64,000 nucleotides of DNA, from assembly GCA_007859835.1 (NCBI GenBank), contig SJPJ01000001.1, positions 4,128,623-4,192,622 of the forward strand, read 5' to 3'. Position numbers and translations under genes: made by a program. This document shows positions 53,649-62,693 of this stretch, one piece after another. The notes beneath the pieces were generated by a model that did not search any database, was not told where the DNA came from, and saw only the letters and a program-made list of their open reading frames with translations. The stretch is from Novipirellula herctigrandis. Its GTDB lineage: Bacteria; Planctomycetota; Planctomycetia; Pirellulales; Pirellulaceae. Within the stretch, counting starts at the first letter, position 1, and the number at the start of each line of letters is the position of its first letter.

Positions 53649-54173
53649 TTGACGCACACTTCTGACTTTATTCCATCTATCTCGGCTTCGGTTGCTGATT
53701 GGGAACGTGAACGGCCAACAAGCTTCTATGATCCGCCTCGGCGACTGCTTCGCTCGATTCGCCAATTCCAACGACTCCAAGACAAACATGGGCCGATCGC
53801 TTGGCTGCGGCGACACTTGACGATTGCCTCGCATCACCTTTGGTCAGTCATCACGGCAACCGACATTCCAGTGAACTGCAAAATTGAGGGGGGGCTAATT
53901 TTGGCTCACCCAACGGGCGTGGTCATTCACCCCGATGCAACACTTGGAGTCAATTGTTGGATCGCTTCGTGTGTGACCATCGGAAATGGGCCCTCAGGCG
54001 CACCTAAAATTGGCGGGCATGTTGATATCGGCACCGGAGCGAAGATCCTCGGCGGTATCACGATTGGCGACCACGCAAAAATCGGCGCGAACGCGGTGGT
54101 GATCACGGACGTGCCTGAAGGATCAACCGCCGTTGGCGTGCCAGCAAAAATGCTTCCGGCGGACTCGGCTTGA
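53649..54173 (+). CDS. Serine O-acetyltransferase-type hexapeptide-repeat protein
   Basis: 174 residues with a helical N-terminus and a left-handed beta helix: GGLILAHPTGVVIHPDATLG, CVTIGNGPSGAPKIGG, GAKILGGITIGDHAKIGANA and VPEGSTAVGVPAKM. Matches short CysE-like serine acetyltransferases; in an EPS cluster it might instead acetylate a sugar. The start is TTG 53649 with AGAGG upstream. It ends 3 bp before the next gene. Confidence 0.82.
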   Translation: MTHTSDFIPSISASVADWERERPTSFYDPPRRLLRSIRQFQRLQDKHGPIAWLRRHLTIASHHLWSVITATDIPVNCKIEGGLILAHPTGVVIHPDATLGVNCWIASCVTIGNGPSGAPKIGGHVDIGTGAKILGGITIGDHAKIGANAVVITDVPEGSTAVGVPAKMLPADSA

Positions 54174-54176
54174 TAG

Positions 54177-55607
54177 ATGAACGAGAAACAGATGAAACTG
54201 CTGGTCGGCATCGTCAACTACGGCACCGCCAACGATCACTATCTCGAACGAGTACTGAGCGATTTGCGAAGCATTTCAATCGATAAGGATATCGTCTTGT
54301 TCTGCGATCGCCCAAAAGATTTTGGTAGCGATGTGGAGGTCCGGATCGGCGTTCCCGACGAAGGACCGCTGTACATGCCACTGTTGCCACGCCGCTTGTT
54401 CGCGGAAAAGGCGGGTCAATACGATGTCTATATCGGTCTTGAAGACGACACGCCGATCGAAGAACGCCATGTGCGGGCATTTGTGGAAGCGTCCAACCAA
54501 TGCGACGAAAAAACCATGCCTGGCTTTTTACGCTGGGAGCATTGGCCCGATGGTTCGGTTCATATCGATACCGTTCATCGCAATTTTTCGTGGGATCCAT
54601 TTAGTCCCACGCGATTCGGCGATTGGGTTTTCGCTGAGCTAACCAATCTGCAAGCGGCCGTGCTAATGTTTACTCAAAAACATCTAGATTGCGCGATGGC
54701 GTCACCGCATTTTTGCGATATTTTTTCGCCCACTCGAGTCTTCCAATTGATCGAAAGGGCGTCGACGCAACTGTTCGAAGAATGCGGGCTTCGTCGAGTG
54801 ATTCCTGTCAGCCATATCGACGACTTCTTGTTTCCTCATCTCGCAAACCGTTTTCACAAACAACGAATTGGATTGAGACGAGCTTTGTTTGATGCGCAAA
54901 TCAAAGCATTGATCGAAACCGCAGACGGAAAAAAAACACCCCAAAAATTGCTCGAACCGTTCACCGCTTTAGCATCGCCTACTTGGGATAAAAACTTTGA
55001 TGAAACCGAAGAGGAAGTGTTCTTAGAACCGTCGGACGGTGCGGCGCGCGAGATGCTATGGCTCGGTGCGAGCGGATCCGACGCCGAACACGCCCTCGTG
55101 AAATCGGGCCACAATGTCACCGGGATTCCTCTCGACAGTATCGTATCAGCGTCGGCCGAATCGATCGGTGTCAAAGTCACATCGGCTTCTTGGAGCGAGG
55201 CAAAAAAGGAACTTCACGAAAAATCGTTTGATGTGATTTGTGTCGCCCATATGCTCGAACGACTCGAAGATCCGGTTGGACTTTTAGAGTGGCTTGATCG
55301 CTGCCTCACCGATGGCGGATCGATCGTCGCGACAGTTCCAAACTTTGACTGCTGGTGGAATTATCCCGACACCTCGAAATCGATGAAATCGCAAACGGGC
55401 TTTGAGAGTCCGTGGACTTACAATCAAACAGGCCTGCATTTTACGACACCTAGGCTTGTGAGGGACTGGTTCCGTGATGCAGGTTTCGATGCATCGATCG
55501 AGTTGCGACTTACCGATGGTTGCAAGCGATATCACTGGATGACACTCGGACTAGCGAAAAAGCAATTTAGCCGCGAAATGGTGATCCGGGCGACTTCGCG
55601 ACGATAG
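54177..55607 (+). CDS. Glycosyltransferase-like domain fused to SAM methyltransferase
   Basis: 476 residues. Residues 1-230 look like a GT-A-type glycosyltransferase region (LLVGIVNYGTANDHYLERVL, IGLEDDTPIEERHVRAFVEA with an acidic DD pair). From about 290 comes a class I methyltransferase: EMLWLGASGSDAEHALVKSG, FDVICVAHMLERLEDPVGLL and DGGSIVATVPNFDCWWN. The first glycine motif is weak (LGASGSD). Likely modifies a polysaccharide building block. Translationally close to the acetyltransferase gene and convergent with the flippase gene (13 bp). Confidence 0.7.
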   Translation: MNEKQMKLLVGIVNYGTANDHYLERVLSDLRSISIDKDIVLFCDRPKDFGSDVEVRIGVPDEGPLYMPLLPRRLFAEKAGQYDVYIGLEDDTPIEERHVRAFVEASNQCDEKTMPGFLRWEHWPDGSVHIDTVHRNFSWDPFSPTRFGDWVFAELTNLQAAVLMFTQKHLDCAMASPHFCDIFSPTRVFQLIERASTQLFEECGLRRVIPVSHIDDFLFPHLANRFHKQRIGLRRALFDAQIKALIETADGKKTPQKLLEPFTALASPTWDKNFDETEEEVFLEPSDGAAREMLWLGASGSDAEHALVKSGHNVTGIPLDSIVSASAESIGVKVTSASWSEAKKELHEKSFDVICVAHMLERLEDPVGLLEWLDRCLTDGGSIVATVPNFDCWWNYPDTSKSMKSQTGFESPWTYNQTGLHFTTPRLVRDWFRDAGFDASIELRLTDGCKRYHWMTLGLAKKQFSREMVIRATSRR

Positions 55608-55620
55608 TTGCTTGCCACTT

Positions 55621-57060
55621 CTAGGACGCGGTTGCTACCTCTCGTTTTCCTCGCCCCTCGCTATGGTAGACAGCGAAAAGGGTCAACGCACTGATCAGAA
55701 CCACTAACGCTGCAATCGCCCAGAATGACGTCCCGAAGTAATAAATCGCGATCACTGAGGCGATCGATGCCAACGTGTAACCAATCTCTTGGACCGGCAA
55801 AAAGAGACCTTGCTTCCATAGTTGCCATGCGATTAACGCATGCTCAGGAACACAGCCGAGTGTAAAACCGGCAATAAACCCTTCCAAACCGTAATAATGA
55901 AAGCCCGCAATGCTAAGCGGGATGGTTGCAAGAAAGCGAAGGATCTTCCCAAATGCCATCGACTGGACATCCCCGACTGCTTTCAGTGTTTGAACCGACA
56001 CTGTCACCAAGATGCCAATCCAAGTCGACAGGACAAGCCATTGGCACAAAGCACCAGCGCTTTGGTATTCCGCACCATAGAGATGGTCGAACAACAACGG
56101 TGCAGTCGCAAAGACCCCCGTATTGAGAATCAATCCAAAACCCAGAATACGGCCTCGTGCCGGAGCCAATTCGAGACGTAGTGTCTCGCGCGTTTCGCGA
56201 GCCATTTTCGCAAGCAGTGGGAACAACACATAGTCGCCGATGTGGGTGATTAAGTTGACGGGCAAAATTGCGATCGTCGCGGCGATGCTATACAGGCCGA
56301 GTACTTCAAGGCTGCCGAGTTTTCCCAAAACGATACGATCAATCTGCATCGCGAAAAAACCGGCGGCCGTACAAACGAAAATCCACTTGCCAAAATGAAA
56401 TAGTTCCCACGCATATTCACGATGCCATCGGAATCGGTGCTTGATCACACTAGGTAGTAGATAACTGCTTATTGCTCGCAGCAACGAACCCGCCAGGGTG
56501 CCTATCACTAGCGCCCAAATATTGGGATAGAACCAAGCGATTGTGCAAGTAATGATCGTCCCAAGCAGTTGGCTCAAGACGTTGTAACTAATCATCGCCG
56601 TCGGTTTTAGCCGACGCTGTGCGGTCATCACGCCGGTCGACGAGAAGCCTTCGATTGCCACACTCATGCCGACAATCGGAATCAGAATCGTGAGCATCGG
56701 TTCGCCATAGAACCACGCGACCGCTGGGGCGGCGATCCAGCACGCGCCCCATATCAACACACCTCGGGCCGCTTGAGCGGTCCATGCGGTCCGCAAAAAA
56801 TCGGGGTCGTCCCCTTTTTCGTGATGCACCACCGCTGGGGCGAGTCCAACATCGGAAAGCAAAACAAGTCCGATAATCGCAATCGTCACAAGTGCCATCA
56901 ATCCGAACACATCGGGTATGACCAAGCGCGAAAGCACGAGGTTGCTACCAAGTCTCAGGATGAGGCTAGCACCAAAGAGACCAACCGTTGTCAGCGAAGC
57001 GAAAGTCGCCGGACTGTTGCGTATCCGCGAGAAAAACAGGTTGAAATAATGTGAAAACAC
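55621..57060 (-). CDS. Oligosaccharide flippase (Wzx/polysaccharide-export family)
   Basis: 479 residues with about 12-14 membrane helices. It starts FSRIRNSPATFASLTTVGLF and contains RLGSNLVLSRLVIPDVFGLMA, the conserved N-terminal part of Wzx/RfbX-like flippases. The C-terminus is hydrophilic (SEGRGKREVATAS). Predicted to move lipid-linked sugars across the membrane. Start is GTG at 57058-57060. It is the only minus-strand gene of the cluster; overlapping inverted repeats lie in its leader. Confidence 0.85.
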   Translation of the reverse strand: MFSHYFNLFFSRIRNSPATFASLTTVGLFGASLILRLGSNLVLSRLVIPDVFGLMALVTIAIIGLVLLSDVGLAPAVVHHEKGDDPDFLRTAWTAQAARGVLIWGACWIAAPAVAWFYGEPMLTILIPIVGMSVAIEGFSSTGVMTAQRRLKPTAMISYNVLSQLLGTIITCTIAWFYPNIWALVIGTLAGSLLRAISSYLLPSVIKHRFRWHREYAWELFHFGKWIFVCTAAGFFAMQIDRIVLGKLGSLEVLGLYSIAATIAILPVNLITHIGDYVLFPLLAKMARETRETLRLELAPARGRILGFGLILNTGVFATAPLLFDHLYGAEYQSAGALCQWLVLSTWIGILVTVSVQTLKAVGDVQSMAFGKILRFLATIPLSIAGFHYYGLEGFIAGFTLGCVPEHALIAWQLWKQGLFLPVQEIGYTLASIASVIAIYYFGTSFWAIAALVVLISALTLFAVYHSEGRGKREVATAS

Positions 57061-57399
57061 GTGTCGAAGTCGATTCCAAACGCTGCAAAAGTACGGGGTC
57101 AGATACCTGATGAAAGAATGGCACGAGACTACTAGACCAACGTGCCACGTCTAGGCCTATCTGTCGAAAGACGTGTCATTTGGGGCTCCAAGGCGCGACC
57201 AACCGCCATTGTAGGGTTACAAGTCATTTCATCAGACCAATTAGGGACATCTGATCGTTATGTCCTTTAATCCCATCCTCGAGGTGACTAAAGTTACATC
57301 AAGTTTCGACTTTTTCATCGCCCCCCAACTCGGTGATTCGGGATAATTTTCGCTTAAATATCATGATGAATTTGCATGGTGGGGATCGCGTGTTGAAAG
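57061..57399. other. Divergent EPS intergenic region with chained inverted repeats
   Basis: 339 bp without a gene. Three 6-bp perfect inverted repeats overlap each other: GGCACG/CGTGCC (57120-57125, 57141-57146), CTAGAC/GTCTAG (57132-57137, 57149-57154) and CACGTC/GACGTG (57146-57151, 57170-57175). They lie 60-115 bases before the flippase start and form mutually exclusive hairpins. Confidence 0.5.
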
Positions 57400-58968
57400 T
57401 TGAAAAGCGACGAGGAATGCGTTGCTAGATTGAGCAGGGACGAACAGGAATCCACATTTTCCGAGGATTTCGCTAGCGGCCCCAAGCTTCAGTCACCATC
57501 GTTTTTCGCAGGTTTTTGTGGCATGATTTTAGTTATATCCGGTATGGTCGCTGCGTTTATGCTGGCGATCGCGACGATTTCGTCGCCCGGTCAAGCCGCG
57601 CGCGTCGGGTGGGCACTGACGATGCTGGTGCCTCCTTGGATTTGTCGGTACGTGGGGGCAACTGAAATCAATAGCCAAACCGTCGTCGCAGGATTGGCGG
57701 TGGTGGTCATCTTTTTACGTCCATCCCGCTTCAAATTTCCGGTCTTCAGTTGGTTTGACTTAGTACCGTTGGCATTGATGGCATCGTCGGCGATTAGCAT
57801 CGCTTACAACGATTCGCTCGGTCCAACCACGGTGGCAAAATTGGCGTTCTTGTGGGTCTCCCCCTACGTTCTTGGTCGATTGATGGTGACTGGTCCCGAG
57901 GACCTGCGCGAGCTGATTCCAATTGCTGCGGCGCTAACAACCCTTTTGGCTATGGCTTTCGTTTTCGAATGCGTGACTGGTCTCAATGTATGGAACGCCG
58001 TGTTACAACACCAAGGTTCTCTTCAGAGCCAATCGGGACAGCGTTTTGGGTTGACCCGAGCCGAGGGGCCATTTAGCCATCCAATCAGTGCGGGACTCTT
58101 TTTGGCGATAAGCTCGCCTTGGGTATTCACGCGAACTTATCAGGCAATTTATCAGGGGTGCTCTAAGTTTTGGCTTCTGGCTCCGTTTATGGTGGCGGCA
58201 GGAGTCGGTGCAACGCTTTCCCGAGGACCATTTATGGTTTTTTTGAGTGTGATTGGTGGCTTCGCGTTCTACTACTATCGCCCCATTCGAATTCCCATCG
58301 TCTACACGGGAATTATTGCAATAGCAATGGCTGCGGTCATGTTACCATCACTGGTTGAAATGGGTGAATCAGTCGAGTCATCTAATGACATCCGAGAAAT
58401 TGAAATCCAAGGAAAGACGTACGTCTATTCTGGAAGCCGACATCGTTACTTGCTGTTCCCGGTCTATCAAGAAGCGATTGCAGATGCGGGCTGGCTTGGG
58501 TTTGGCTCCTGGGGAACGTCCGCCAAACACATCAGCTATATCCACCCTGACCTACGACGTCTATTTGGTTCGATCGACAACCAATACTTACTGCATTACC
58601 TAAATACGGGAGTGGTGGGAACCACCACTTTCTTTATTATGCTTGTTTGGCTCTTCGTGATATTTGGACGATATGCGGGACAACTAAAGGGTGAAACCGA
58701 ATTCTTTACGGTCGCATCATTCTCCGCTGTCTTAGGCACATCGGTAATCTTGCTGACAGTATGGCTCGCTTCGGAATTTAGTTTTGTTTTTCTATTGAAT
58801 ATTGGCCTGATCGCTGGTCTGCTAGGGTACGCGCGCGGGCTAACCGAAACAGCGCCAAAACGAGTTCAATTGTTTGGCCGCCCCTTGCCCTCTTTCGATG
58901 CGAATGGAAAAGCACAGAGTCTTCCAAACGCCGCTGATCAAACCTTTGACAAAAAGGGGTTCAACTGA
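57400..58968 (+). CDS. O-antigen ligase/Wzy-like polymerase
   Basis: 522 residues with roughly 12 membrane helices and a large extracytoplasmic loop (about 315-375) that includes GSRHRYLLFPVYQEAIADAG followed by WLGFGSW, the typical Wzy/WaaL region. RAEGPFSHPISAG lies before it. Probably polymerises or ligates exopolysaccharide repeats. The start is TTG 57400 in my reading; a stronger upstream start was not found. Cytoplasmic tail of about 35 residues. Confidence 0.8.
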   Translation: MKSDEECVARLSRDEQESTFSEDFASGPKLQSPSFFAGFCGMILVISGMVAAFMLAIATISSPGQAARVGWALTMLVPPWICRYVGATEINSQTVVAGLAVVVIFLRPSRFKFPVFSWFDLVPLALMASSAISIAYNDSLGPTTVAKLAFLWVSPYVLGRLMVTGPEDLRELIPIAAALTTLLAMAFVFECVTGLNVWNAVLQHQGSLQSQSGQRFGLTRAEGPFSHPISAGLFLAISSPWVFTRTYQAIYQGCSKFWLLAPFMVAAGVGATLSRGPFMVFLSVIGGFAFYYYRPIRIPIVYTGIIAIAMAAVMLPSLVEMGESVESSNDIREIEIQGKTYVYSGSRHRYLLFPVYQEAIADAGWLGFGSWGTSAKHISYIHPDLRRLFGSIDNQYLLHYLNTGVVGTTTFFIMLVWLFVIFGRYAGQLKGETEFFTVASFSAVLGTSVILLTVWLASEFSFVFLLNIGLIAGLLGYARGLTETAPKRVQLFGRPLPSFDANGKAQSLPNAADQTFDKKGFN

Positions 58969-59181
58969 TTTGCTTCTATCGAATCTAACCCGAATGATAG
59001 TACTCGGTAAGCAGGAAGTTTTCACAACCAAATTTGTGTCCCTCAACGCTATTTTCCTATTGAATTAAATTCCTACAACACTGAGTTAACAGCACTTTCA
59101 TCGCCCGGCGGCTAGCGAATCGGAATGCGGAATTTTCGTGTTCGACACGCTTATTGGTAGGATGAAAAGGAAACCAAGCTT

Positions 59182-61302
59182 ATGTTAAGTATCCCCCCCA
59201 ATGTAAACGAGCATTCAAGTGATGCTATTCAAAATGCATTGAGTCGCTCATACCACGCACAGTCTTCGCGACATGGCGGCGCGATGGATTCAGATTTGTT
59301 CAGCCAGTTCATGCGTCGGTCGATCAAGTGGGTGATTCTCGCGACGGTGATAGGGTTAGCAATGGCATGGTATGTCGCAACACATTTCGCGAAAGACACC
59401 TACTATTTCACGGGCCAACTTCGATTGGAACCGAGTTCAGTAGGCTTTCCATTTCTTGTGGCTCCATCCACCGTTGACTACACCCGCTATGTCGATTCGC
59501 CTCAAACCATCCGCACTCTGCACAAAGAGTTTGATATTCAAGGGGATGAGTCAGCGACGGCCGATTCAATCACCGTCGAAGCCTATCAAGGCTCGAGTGA
59601 TATGATGATCGAAATGCAAGGTGAATCACCAGAGAAGGTGAAAGCGATCCTAAATGAATTGCTTGTCCTCGTCAGCGAACAGTCCCGAGAGATACGCGAT
59701 GTGGCCATCGAAAAACACCTCGCACAATTCAAGCTGCGCACCGATGCGTTAGAGGACCAGGAAAAGGAAGCCGAACAGAAATACGATGCATTGTGCAAGA
59801 AGTATAATACTCATGATTTAGAAGCGCAGTTCAAAGCGAACGAAAACGACCGAGCGGCAACCAACGGCTTGGTCGCACACCGCACAATCGTATGCAACCT
59901 GCTTCGTGAAACGATCGATGACATAAAGCAAACAATCGTGGAGGCACGCGGCGGAAATATCCCCAGGGATGAGCAGGACCTGCTTGACGAGGAAGTCAAG
60001 CAAAGTATCGATACTTCCCGGCACGCGATCTTGCAAGACAAGTTGGTTGATCATCGCCAGCGTGAGGCCGCTCGGGTAAAACTATCAGCCAAGCAAAGCG
60101 AACTCCAACGTCTCAAGACGCTGCTCGCACGCGACCTTGTCACTCAGGCAGAAGTCCAAGAAGTCGAAAGCCAAGTAGAACTTCTAACGCTCGAGTCAAA
60201 TGGCGACGAGACGATCAATCGGCTTGAAGGATCGATTTCAAAAATTCGCGATAAGATGGACTCCAACGACTACCTTGCCTCATCTGCTCGGGCGAAGTAC
60301 TTAGCGAGACTTGCTGACAAGTTGGAAAACAAACAGCAAGCATTGGCGATCGCAGAAAATGAACTGCGAGACTTCAGTGCTCACTTGAAATATATGGAAG
60401 CCGAGTACGAGAGATTGGTCGATGTGACACCGAAAATCCGAGATTTCAAAGACGAAATGGATGGGTTTAACCAACAACGCCAAATTTTGCGGCAAGAAAC
60501 CGATGCCATCAAACAACTCTTGGCAACGGATGGACATACATTGACCGTCAACAGCGAAGCCTACCCGTCGATGCATTCGGTAAAAAATAACCAGAAGAAA
60601 ATGTTGGTCGCCGGCTTTGGCGCCGGATCACTTCTGCTGCTGATCCCCGGTTTTTTGATTGAATTATTCCGCATCACACCGAGCAAGTACGAACGTTTGG
60701 CGAGCAAGCATGGTTTGCCCATTATTGGCCGCATCGATCGTAAGTCCGCGAGTCGATTCACGGGCGGAACGACCTCGCGAGTATTGGCATCGAGAATCCA
60801 GCGTTTGAATTTGCCCGTGGGTTCGTCCATTGCATTGGTATCCACTGGACGACAGCCTTGTCCAACAGGAATGCTCTACGGTGCGGCGAGTCAATTGGCC
60901 GAGGAAGGCAGTCGCGTTTTGATTGTCGAAACCATTGGCAAAACCGGCTTGGTTCCGCTTCCTGGTGAACATACTACCGAACAAGTTCAAGAACAGACTT
61001 TGGAACATGGAACCACCGGCCCGGTGGACCGCCTGATCATCAATGATCCGTCACTGCTATGCAATGCGATGAGCAACCAAGTTTGGGACGAATTGTCGGC
61101 AAGCATCCGTGCCTATCGCTATGTCCTAATCGGTGGGGTTAGCTCCCAAGACCCGTCGGTGGCAAGTTTGGTTTCAGCGGGCGCCGACGCCGTAGTCGTG
61201 GTCTCGCTCGAGCGTGATGCCGCATCATTGGAATCGACGAATTTGATCAACGACCTAATTGACTTCGATGCACGCTTCCTAGGTGCGGTTATTTCGACCT
61301 AA
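59182..61302 (+). CDS. Wzc/Wzz-like chain-length protein with degenerate kinase domain
   Basis: 706 residues: a Wzz-type N-terminus with membrane helix 48-66, a long coiled-coil region (about 180-460), a second membrane helix (about 476-498), then a BY-kinase-like domain. The P-loop equivalent is STGRQPCPTGM (554-564), lacking GxGKS/T; VLIVET replaces the VLLIDxD motif and YVLIGGVSSQ the third motif. No Tyr-rich tail. It should still act as a copolymerase controlling chain length, but not as an active kinase. Between the Wzy-like gene and the GT2 gene. Confidence 0.83.
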   Translation: MLSIPPNVNEHSSDAIQNALSRSYHAQSSRHGGAMDSDLFSQFMRRSIKWVILATVIGLAMAWYVATHFAKDTYYFTGQLRLEPSSVGFPFLVAPSTVDYTRYVDSPQTIRTLHKEFDIQGDESATADSITVEAYQGSSDMMIEMQGESPEKVKAILNELLVLVSEQSREIRDVAIEKHLAQFKLRTDALEDQEKEAEQKYDALCKKYNTHDLEAQFKANENDRAATNGLVAHRTIVCNLLRETIDDIKQTIVEARGGNIPRDEQDLLDEEVKQSIDTSRHAILQDKLVDHRQREAARVKLSAKQSELQRLKTLLARDLVTQAEVQEVESQVELLTLESNGDETINRLEGSISKIRDKMDSNDYLASSARAKYLARLADKLENKQQALAIAENELRDFSAHLKYMEAEYERLVDVTPKIRDFKDEMDGFNQQRQILRQETDAIKQLLATDGHTLTVNSEAYPSMHSVKNNQKKMLVAGFGAGSLLLLIPGFLIELFRITPSKYERLASKHGLPIIGRIDRKSASRFTGGTTSRVLASRIQRLNLPVGSSIALVSTGRQPCPTGMLYGAASQLAEEGSRVLIVETIGKTGLVPLPGEHTTEQVQEQTLEHGTTGPVDRLIINDPSLLCNAMSNQVWDELSASIRAYRYVLIGGVSSQDPSVASLVSAGADAVVVVSLERDAASLESTNLINDLIDFDARFLGAVIST

Positions 61303-61352
61303 ATACGCTTTTGATAGCTACGTACGTACACCTTGAGATTTATTGGACTTTC

Positions 61353-62639
61353 ATGACGAACATTCAGCTTCTAATGGGTATTTTGGCTTGGATCGCGACG
61401 ATTGCGATTTCAGTGCCACTATGCCTATTATCACTCGAATGTTTGCTCGGGGCCATTTCGCCATCACACAGCCGCATTCGACGCAGTGGAATTCGACGCA
61501 GTGGCGACCGGCTAAAAAAAGACGAAAAAGCATCTCGCCCAAGTGTCGATGTGGTGGTTCCGGCGCATAACGAACAAGAAGGTTTGGCGAGCTCTCTGAA
61601 TTCGCTGTTCGCGTCACTTCGTGATGACGATCGGGTTTATGTGGTCGCAGATAATTGCACCGATGCCACCGCAAGCATCGCCCGAAAGCTTGCTAAATCA
61701 AATGAGTCGCCGGTGCAGTTATATCTGCTCGAACGGTTCGATGATGCCAACCGTGGAAAGGACTATGCATTGCGGTGCGCATTTGATGTGCTCGATGCGG
61801 AAACGCAAGAAGATGCCAACACCGCAAATCGCGTTGTTATGATTGTTGATGCCGATTGCCAAGTCGACGCGGATGCGATCGATCATTTGGCATCACAGGT
61901 CGCGCGTACTGGTCGGCCCGCTCAAGCAAGTTACATGATGCGACAACCGGCGCACTTGCCAGCGACTGCAAGCCGCGTTTTGTTAGAATTTGCCTTCACG
62001 ATCAAAAATCATGTGCGTCCCCTCGGTGTGTCGCGACTCGGAGGTGCTTGCACTCTATTTGGTTCTGGAATGGCGTTTCCAAGGGATTTAGTTAGCCGTT
62101 TGACGGGCCCCGGCGGCCATTTGGTCGAAGACATGCGTTGGACATTTGACATGGTTTTGGCGGGCCGGCCGGTCGGGTTCTGTCCTGATGCGAAGTTGGT
62201 GGCAATGTTCCCAACGTCAACCAAAGCGGCTGATACTCAGCATCGTCGTTGGGAACATGGGCATCTGCAATTGGCGACTTCGCAACTGCCAAGGCTGATC
62301 GGCAGTTGGATGCGAGCCCCGCGATGGTACACCGTCGTCGCAGCGCTCGATTTGATGATCGTCCCACTGTCACTGCTTGTCGCCGCTTCACTCGTGGTCA
62401 GCAGTTTTAACCTGGTGGTTTACTTGACAACATTAAACATTTGGCCCATGGCAATTTTGGCGATCAGCTTAGCGGCAGCCAGTGTCAGTTTAATCGCCGC
62501 TTGGTGTCAACATCGGCCTGGCAATGCGACATTTCGTATGCTGCTAGGCATTCCGGCCTATGCTTTTCGCAAGCTTCCGCTGTATACGAGGTTCCTGTTT
62601 CGCCCTGAGCGTTCGTGGATTCGGACCGACCGGAGTTAG
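61353..62639 (+). CDS. Family 2 glycosyltransferase, membrane-bound
   Basis: About 428 residues: N-terminal helix (LMGILAWIATIAISVPLCLL), a GT-A core with VDVVVPAHNEQEGLASSL, VVADNCTDATASIA, VMIVDADCQVD and the acceptor/processive-type VEDMRWTFDMVLAG and QHRRWEHGH (Q-x-x-R-W). Three membrane helices follow. It resembles processive synthases. The frame extends to a TTG at 61311; ATG 61353 gives the better membrane start. A 15-bp duplication encodes RRSGIRRSG. Confidence 0.87.
   Translation: MTNIQLLMGILAWIATIAISVPLCLLSLECLLGAISPSHSRIRRSGIRRSGDRLKKDEKASRPSVDVVVPAHNEQEGLASSLNSLFASLRDDDRVYVVADNCTDATASIARKLAKSNESPVQLYLLERFDDANRGKDYALRCAFDVLDAETQEDANTANRVVMIVDADCQVDADAIDHLASQVARTGRPAQASYMMRQPAHLPATASRVLLEFAFTIKNHVRPLGVSRLGGACTLFGSGMAFPRDLVSRLTGPGGHLVEDMRWTFDMVLAGRPVGFCPDAKLVAMFPTSTKAADTQHRRWEHGHLQLATSQLPRLIGSWMRAPRWYTVVAALDLMIVPLSLLVAASLVVSSFNLVVYLTTLNIWPMAILAISLAAASVSLIAAWCQHRPGNATFRMLLGIPAYAFRKLPLYTRFLFRPERSWIRTDRS
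61476..61505. repeat. In-frame 2 x 15-bp tandem repeat
   Basis: ATTCGACGCAGTGGA (61476-61490) and ATTCGACGCAGTGGC (61491-61505) encode IRRSG twice in the GT2 protein, in the cytoplasmic stretch after the first membrane helix. Confidence 0.93.
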
Positions 62640-62693
62640 CCAAAGAGCACTGTCAGAATATTCCATTTGTAATTGCAGTTTGACTGATACGCG

